A DNA stretch of 19,310 nt from Accumulibacter sp032229525 (lineage in GTDB: Bacteria > Pseudomonadota > Gammaproteobacteria > Burkholderiales > Rhodocyclaceae), in contig NZ_JAVTWB010000016.1 in the NCBI RefSeq assembly GCF_032229525.1, forward strand, positions 1-19,310. Reading direction: 5' to 3'. How positions within the stretch are numbered: the stretch's first letter is position 1; the number at the start of each line of letters is the position of its first letter. Shown in pieces: positions 15,581-19,310 of the stretch. Under the pieces are notes generated by a model. That model was not told the origin of the DNA and ran no database searches. It was given only the letters and a program-made list of their open reading frames with translations. The position numbers and the translations under genes were made by a program.

Positions 15581-16443
15581 CAGTTCAACGCCGACGGCGG
15601 GTTGGCGGTGCCGAGAAACACCTCATCCATTCGCCCCCAGCGGAAGTCGCCGAGCAATCGTTTGAGCCGACCTTCCGTGTATTGCAGGTTGACGTAGTGG
15701 CGAAAGCGCGTTTTGGCGCTGATCCCCGGGATGCGCGGCTGCTCGGCATCGATTTCCCAGGGATGGAAATAGAAGATTGCCGGCTGACGATCCAGCTCAT
15801 TCACCTTGCGCATCAGCCAACGTGAAAGCGGATACGGCAGCAGGCGGAAGTAACCACCGCCACTGGCGGGCCAGTTACGGTCGAAAAAGCGAACCGTCGT
15901 CACTGGCAGTTCGAGCAGCCCGGCGCGTACCCGGTGAGCGAAGCGCGGCGCATCGGGCATGCCGTAGTGATCATGGCGAATCGGGTAAACGCTCGAACTG
16001 TAGCGATAACCTGCGCGTTCGAGGCAATCGAAAGCCCACAGATTACCTTCGCCAATCGAAAAACTCGGCGCTCGATAGCCGCTGACTTCCTGACCCGAAA
16101 TATCCTCCAGCAGTTTCTTGGCCGACCCGACGTCCGCGGCAAACTCGGCTTCCGAGAGATCACTGGCGCGCTGATGGCCATAGCCATGGCTGGCCAGCTC
16201 GTGCCCGCCGTCGACAATGCGACGGACGAGATGCGGGTAGCGTTCAGCGATCCAGCCGAGCGTGAAGAAGGTCGCCGCCGTCTGTTGTTCGTCGAGCATC
16301 GAGAGAATACGCTCGACGTTGCGTTCGACCCGGCACTCACGCGAATCCCACTGGTCACGAGGAATGTAGGGGGCGAGCGCGGAAACCTGGAAGTAGTCTT
16401 CGACGTCGATGGTCAGTGCGTTGGTGATCGGCTGGCCTGTCAT
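15580..16443 (-). CDS. XrtA-associated polysaccharide deacetylase
   Basis: The protein is 287 residues, the usual length of the PEP-CTERM locus deacetylase family (TIGR03006). Motif 1 is TIDVEDYFQV (Asp13, Asp16), motif 2 HELASHGYGHQ (His86, His90), then GYRAPSFSIG (Arg124, Pro126) and FYFHPWEID near the C-terminus. These are the metal-binding and catalytic positions of carbohydrate esterase family 4. It has no signal peptide, suggesting cytoplasmic action on nucleotide- or lipid-linked sugars, possibly N-acetyl sugars made through WecB. It starts 18 bp after wecB with a GGGGA-type ribosome site and overlaps the FemAB-like gene by one base. Confidence 0.95.
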   Translation of the reverse strand: MTGQPITNALTIDVEDYFQVSALAPYIPRDQWDSRECRVERNVERILSMLDEQQTAATFFTLGWIAERYPHLVRRIVDGGHELASHGYGHQRASDLSEAEFAADVGSAKKLLEDISGQEVSGYRAPSFSIGEGNLWAFDCLERAGYRYSSSVYPIRHDHYGMPDAPRFAHRVRAGLLELPVTTVRFFDRNWPASGGGYFRLLPYPLSRWLMRKVNELDRQPAIFYFHPWEIDAEQPRIPGISAKTRFRHYVNLQYTEGRLKRLLGDFRWGRMDEVFLGTANPPSALN

Positions 16444-16461
16444 CTCGGGTCCCCGTCCGCG

Positions 16462-17631
16462 CTAGCCGGCGCGCTGCGCGTGGCGAGCGATCAGCCATGC
16501 CGAGAGATCGGCGGCGATGCGCTCTGCCGCCCGGCCATCCCAAAACTCCGGAATGCGGCCGCTCTTGCCAGCACCCGACAGAATCTCGTCGACACCTTTT
16601 CGGATCGCCTGCGGATCACAGCCAACCAGGGTATTGGTTCCCTGCTCGACAGTGATCGGGCGCTCGGTATTTTCGCGGATGGTCAGGCAGGGAACGCCGA
16701 GCGCGGTACTTTCCTCCTGCAGCCCCCCGGAATCCGAGAGCACCAGCTTGGCGCCCGCCATCAGGCCGAGCATCTCCAGGTAGCCCTGTGGCGGCAGCAG
16801 GACAATACGCTGGCTGTGCAGCAGCTCAGCCAGACCGAAACGCTCTATGTTGGCGCGTGTGCGTGGATGCAAGGCGAAGATCAAGGGCAGTTTTTCCGAG
16901 ACTTCACGCAGGACGGCAAGTAGCGGCGCCAGCGTCTCCTGGCGATCGACATTGGAAGGACGGTGCAGCGTCACCACTCCGTAACCCCGTGGATCATCGA
17001 GCACAACGGGATCGACACCCGCCATCTGCAAGGTCTTCTCCGGCTGCTGCGCCGATGCACGATTCGACAGCAGCGAATCGATCATCACGTTGCCAGCAAA
17101 ACACACCCGCTCCTCGGCCACCCCTTCACGAGTCAGGTTGGCCAGCGCACTGCGCTCGGTCGTGTACAAGCGGTCGGCGAGCTGGTCGGTGAGCAACCGG
17201 TTGATCTCCTCCGGCATGGCCCGATCGTGGCTACGCAGACCGGCCTCGACATGCACCACCGGCACTTCCTTCTTGGCACAGACCAGCGCGCAGGCCAGGG
17301 TCGAGTTGACGTCGCCGACCACCAGCACGCAAGACGGCCGATGAGTGTCCAGCACCGGTTCGAAACGCTTCATCACTTCCGCCGTCTGCACGGCGTGGGT
17401 CGCCGAGCCAACTTCCAGGTTGATGTCCGGGTGCGGCAGGCGCAGATCGACGAACAGGCGATCGTTCATGTCCTTGTCGTAGTGCTGACCGGTATGGACG
17501 AGCAACGTCGGCAGAGCCGGACGATGGGCGCTGAAAGCACGCAGAATCGGTGCCATTTTCATGAAGTTTGGCCGGGCGCCGACGACGCATACTACCGGGC
17601 CCAAATCAGCGGGCCATTGTTGATCAGACAA
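16462..17631 (-). CDS. wecB: UDP-N-acetylglucosamine 2-epimerase (non-hydrolysing)
   Basis: The protein is 389 residues with the full family signature: VGARPNFMKMAPI at the start, HTGQHYD, GDVNST (Asp107), VEAGLRS (Glu129), PEEINRLLTDQLADRLYTT (Glu142), GNVMIDSL, TLHRPSNVD, FALHPRT, SDSGGLQEES and RENTERPIT. These acidic residues correspond to those used for C2 epimerisation of UDP-GlcNAc to UDP-ManNAc in E. coli WecB. The product feeds the exopolysaccharide. The start appears to be TTG at 17631: a GAGGG that overlaps the ATPase stop lies 9 bases upstream, and no ATG or GTG exists before the essential GARPN loop. The weak start codon would lower its translation relative to neighbours. It follows the ATPase gene by 12 bp. 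Confidence 0.96.
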   Translation of the reverse strand: MSDQQWPADLGPVVCVVGARPNFMKMAPILRAFSAHRPALPTLLVHTGQHYDKDMNDRLFVDLRLPHPDINLEVGSATHAVQTAEVMKRFEPVLDTHRPSCVLVVGDVNSTLACALVCAKKEVPVVHVEAGLRSHDRAMPEEINRLLTDQLADRLYTTERSALANLTREGVAEERVCFAGNVMIDSLLSNRASAQQPEKTLQMAGVDPVVLDDPRGYGVVTLHRPSNVDRQETLAPLLAVLREVSEKLPLIFALHPRTRANIERFGLAELLHSQRIVLLPPQGYLEMLGLMAGAKLVLSDSGGLQEESTALGVPCLTIRENTERPITVEQGTNTLVGCDPQAIRKGVDEILSGAGKSGRIPEFWDGRAAERIAADLSAWLIARHAQRAG

Positions 17632-17640
17632 AGCGATTTT

Positions 17641-17645
17641 CCCTC
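17641..17645 (-). promoter_or_regulatory. wecB: Ribosome binding site of wecB
   Basis: GAGGG on the minus strand, overlapping the ATPase TGA and 9 bases before the TTG at 17631, supports the unusual start codon. Confidence 0.5.
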
Positions 17646-18741
17646 ATTCCTGTTTTGCCCGAACGGCATCGACCAGTTGCTGCAGCAGCGACAGAAGCGC
17701 TGCGTTGTTGCGTTCGAGACGGACGATGCTGCGCTCGATACGGATCATTCGCTGCTCCGTATGGTTGCTCTTGAGATCCGCGATGGCGCGTGACGCACGC
17801 TCTGCCGTGCTGCCGTCAAGCTCCAGCCGCGACAGGTCGATGTCCAGAATGCCGCTCTCCGTCAGTTGGGCGTTCACGGCGCCAGGCGCCTCGTCCATGA
17901 TCTTGCTCGACGTCATCGATGGCGCAGATTGAGTCTCCTCCCGGAGTTCTTTGGCGACTTCTTCGACGTCGGCGCGTGTAAATTCACTCTTGCCGTTCAG
18001 GAAGCCGGAGAGCAACAAACGATCGCAATGCGCGTTGATCCGTCGGGGGATACCACCGCTGGCCTCGTAGAGCGCTTCGAAGGCACCGGCGTCGAAGCGT
18101 GGCGAACCTTGCGATCCCGCGCATTTGAGTCGATGCTCGATGTAGGCCTGCGTTTCGTCCTGATCCATCGGGCCGATATGACAGGCTGCGATTACGCGCT
18201 GCCGCAATTGCTTCATCTGCGGACTCTGCATGATCTTCCGGAACTCCGGCTGCCCGACCAGGAAGGTCTGCAACAAAGCCTGGGTACCGAACTGGAAGTT
18301 CGACAGCATGCGCAGTTCTTCAACCGCCCGCGCCGTCAGATTCTGCGCTTCGTCAACAATCAGCAGGCAACGTTTGCCCTGACTGGTGACATCGACCAGA
18401 AAGGCCTCGAGGGCAAGCAGCATCTCGGATTTTCCGTCGTTCTTCGCCCCGACACCGAAAGCCGCGGCAACCATTCGCAAGGTATCCTCGGCGTCCAGTT
18501 GGGTGCTGACCAACTGCGCGGCGACCACTTTCTCGGCATCCAGGTCATTGAGCAAACCGCGGACGATCGTCGTCTTGCCCGCGCCGATCTCGCCGGTAAC
18601 GACGATGAAACCCTCGTTCTGATTCAGACCATATTCAAGGTAGGCCATGGCACGCCGGTGCTGCCTTGACGCGAAATAGAACGAAGGGTCAGGATTCAAC
18701 TGAAAAGGCTTGCTGGTCAAGCCGTAGAAGGACTCGTACAT
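17644..18741 (-). CDS. XrtA-associated ATPase, ExeA-like
   Basis: The protein is 365 residues. It opens MYESFYGLTSKPFQLNPDP and FYFASRQHRRAMAYLEYGL, the signature of ExeA-type AAA ATPases of the exosortase A-associated family (TIGR03015). Walker A is GEIGAGKTT (residues 50-58) and Walker B LLIVDEAQNL (126-135), followed by LRMLSNFQ and a C-terminal AAA lid with GGIPRRINAHCDRLLL. Residues about 318-362 are a charged heptad-like coiled coil (RMIRIERSIVRLERNNAALL) beyond the ATPase core, suited to oligomerisation or partner binding. The family is thought to power or organise export of the polysaccharide at the inner membrane; direct evidence is limited. It begins 9 bp after the beta-barrel gene, with no strong ribosome site. 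Confidence 0.95.
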   Translation of the reverse strand: MYESFYGLTSKPFQLNPDPSFYFASRQHRRAMAYLEYGLNQNEGFIVVTGEIGAGKTTIVRGLLNDLDAEKVVAAQLVSTQLDAEDTLRMVAAAFGVGAKNDGKSEMLLALEAFLVDVTSQGKRCLLIVDEAQNLTARAVEELRMLSNFQFGTQALLQTFLVGQPEFRKIMQSPQMKQLRQRVIAACHIGPMDQDETQAYIEHRLKCAGSQGSPRFDAGAFEALYEASGGIPRRINAHCDRLLLSGFLNGKSEFTRADVEEVAKELREETQSAPSMTSSKIMDEAPGAVNAQLTESGILDIDLSRLELDGSTAERASRAIADLKSNHTEQRMIRIERSIVRLERNNAALLSLLQQLVDAVRAKQE

Positions 18742-18750
18742 GACAATCGA

Positions 18751-19310
18751 TCAGAAGCTGTGAAAAATTGAGCCGGTCAACGCACTCTCCGTATAGCTGC
18801 TCACGCCGCTCGAAATTACCCGGCGCACGCCGACGTTGGCACTGGTCCGCGCCCCGACACGGGTGGTAAACAGCAAATTGGCATACTGCGTCTCGGTTTC
18901 AGGTGAGCCCCCCGTATAGCCCGTGCTGCGCTGTTGATTGAGCGACAAGGACAGCGACGAGATGCCGGTGAGCTGGTGGCCCCAGACGATGCCGATTCCC
19001 TGTTGGCGAATTCGGTTGGACAGCGAATAATTGTCGGTCGCGCCGTTGATCAAGCCAAGAGGCTGTTGCACGTTTTGTGTCGCGGTCAAGGTCACGGTAT
19101 TGCGGACACCCAGCAGGGCGACGGATAACTGCTGCTGCTCCGACAGTTGCTCGCGGTCGGTAAGGTAACCATTGACCACCGTGCCATCGGCCGGAAGCCC
19201 CCTGCTCTGCAGGACCTGAATCACCTGCGCCCGGATCGCGTCCGGGGCCAGGCCCGGATTGCTTGCGGCGATGAGCGAATAGAAGGCATCGTAGTTGTTG
19301 CCCTGCCCGG
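18751..19310 (-). CDS. PEP-CTERM system outer-membrane beta-barrel protein (3' part)
   Basis: The frame is open from the right edge and ends at 18751; about 186 residues of the C-terminus are in the window and the start is outside. The visible part opens with GQGNNYDAFYSLIAASNPGL, then shows alternating hydrophobic/polar beta strands (TVTLTATQNVQQPL, GISSLSLSLNQQRSTGYTG, QYANLLFTTRVGARTSANVGVRR) and ends in Phe (IFHSF), as outer-membrane barrels do. Position directly upstream of the XrtA ATPase fits the TIGR03016-type barrel proposed to export the exopolysaccharide through the outer membrane. An internal GTG at 19224 is not the true start. Family assignment rests on position and strand pattern, as the diagnostic N-terminus is not seen. 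Confidence 0.85.
   Translation of the reverse strand, partial: GQGNNYDAFYSLIAASNPGLAPDAIRAQVIQVLQSRGLPADGTVVNGYLTDREQLSEQQQLSVALLGVRNTVTLTATQNVQQPLGLINGATDNYSLSNRIRQQGIGIVWGHQLTGISSLSLSLNQQRSTGYTGGSPETETQYANLLFTTRVGARTSANVGVRRVISSGVSSYTESALTGSIFHSF

Noticed and set aside
14465..15697. 410-codon plus-strand frame opposite the FemAB-like gene
   Set aside because: It fully overlaps genes with family motifs on the minus strand and shows no recognisable motif of its own.
1..19310. tRNA, rRNA, CRISPR array or prophage genes
   Set aside because: No cloverleaf-like segments, regularly spaced repeats or phage-type proteins were seen in either strand.

Overview
The window looks like a stretch of a GC-rich betaproteobacterial chromosome. 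The closest fit by gene content and order is the Rhodocyclales (Dechloromonas, Zoogloea, Thauera, Accumulibacter-like), but that placement is an inference from family knowledge, not from a search. It comes from a draft assembly: a run of 100 N interrupts one gene, and the bases on both sides show the two contigs really overlap.

Every convincing gene is on the minus strand, so transcription runs from the right edge to the left. The window holds most of an exosortase A (XrtA/EpsH) exopolysaccharide locus, the type associated with PEP-CTERM protein sorting. In transcription order it contains: the 3' end of a PEP-CTERM-associated outer-membrane beta-barrel protein (right edge to 18751); an ExeA-like XrtA-associated ATPase; UDP-GlcNAc 2-epimerase (wecB); an XrtA-type polysaccharide deacetylase; a FemAB-like protein; exosortase A fused to an EpsI domain (xrtA); a GT4 glycosyltransferase; an asparagine-synthase-like amidotransferase (split by the gap); three more GT4 glycosyltransferases; a CapK/PaaK-type adenylate-forming ligase; an O-antigen-ligase-like membrane protein; a second NodB deacetylase; and, after a gap of about 700 bases, a Wzx-type flippase that runs off the left edge.

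Genes are tightly packed, with ATGA or TGATG junctions, 8-bp overlaps or gaps of under 80 bp, so most of them probably form one long operon. A plausible division of labour is as follows. WecB makes UDP-ManNAc. The four glycosyltransferases build a repeat unit on a lipid carrier. The amidotransferase, FemAB-like protein, CapK-like ligase and two deacetylases decorate or trim it. The flippase moves it across the inner membrane, and the O-ligase-like protein polymerises or transfers it. The beta-barrel and ATPase belong to export, and exosortase A sorts PEP-CTERM proteins into the same surface layer. No PEP-CTERM substrate is visible here.

Two regions depart from the standard layout. The block about 2300-4460 (second deacetylase and O-ligase) is clearly AT-richer than its neighbours, suggesting a replaced or acquired cassette. 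It is followed by the only long stretch without a recognisable gene (1444-2156), which may hold a decayed gene.
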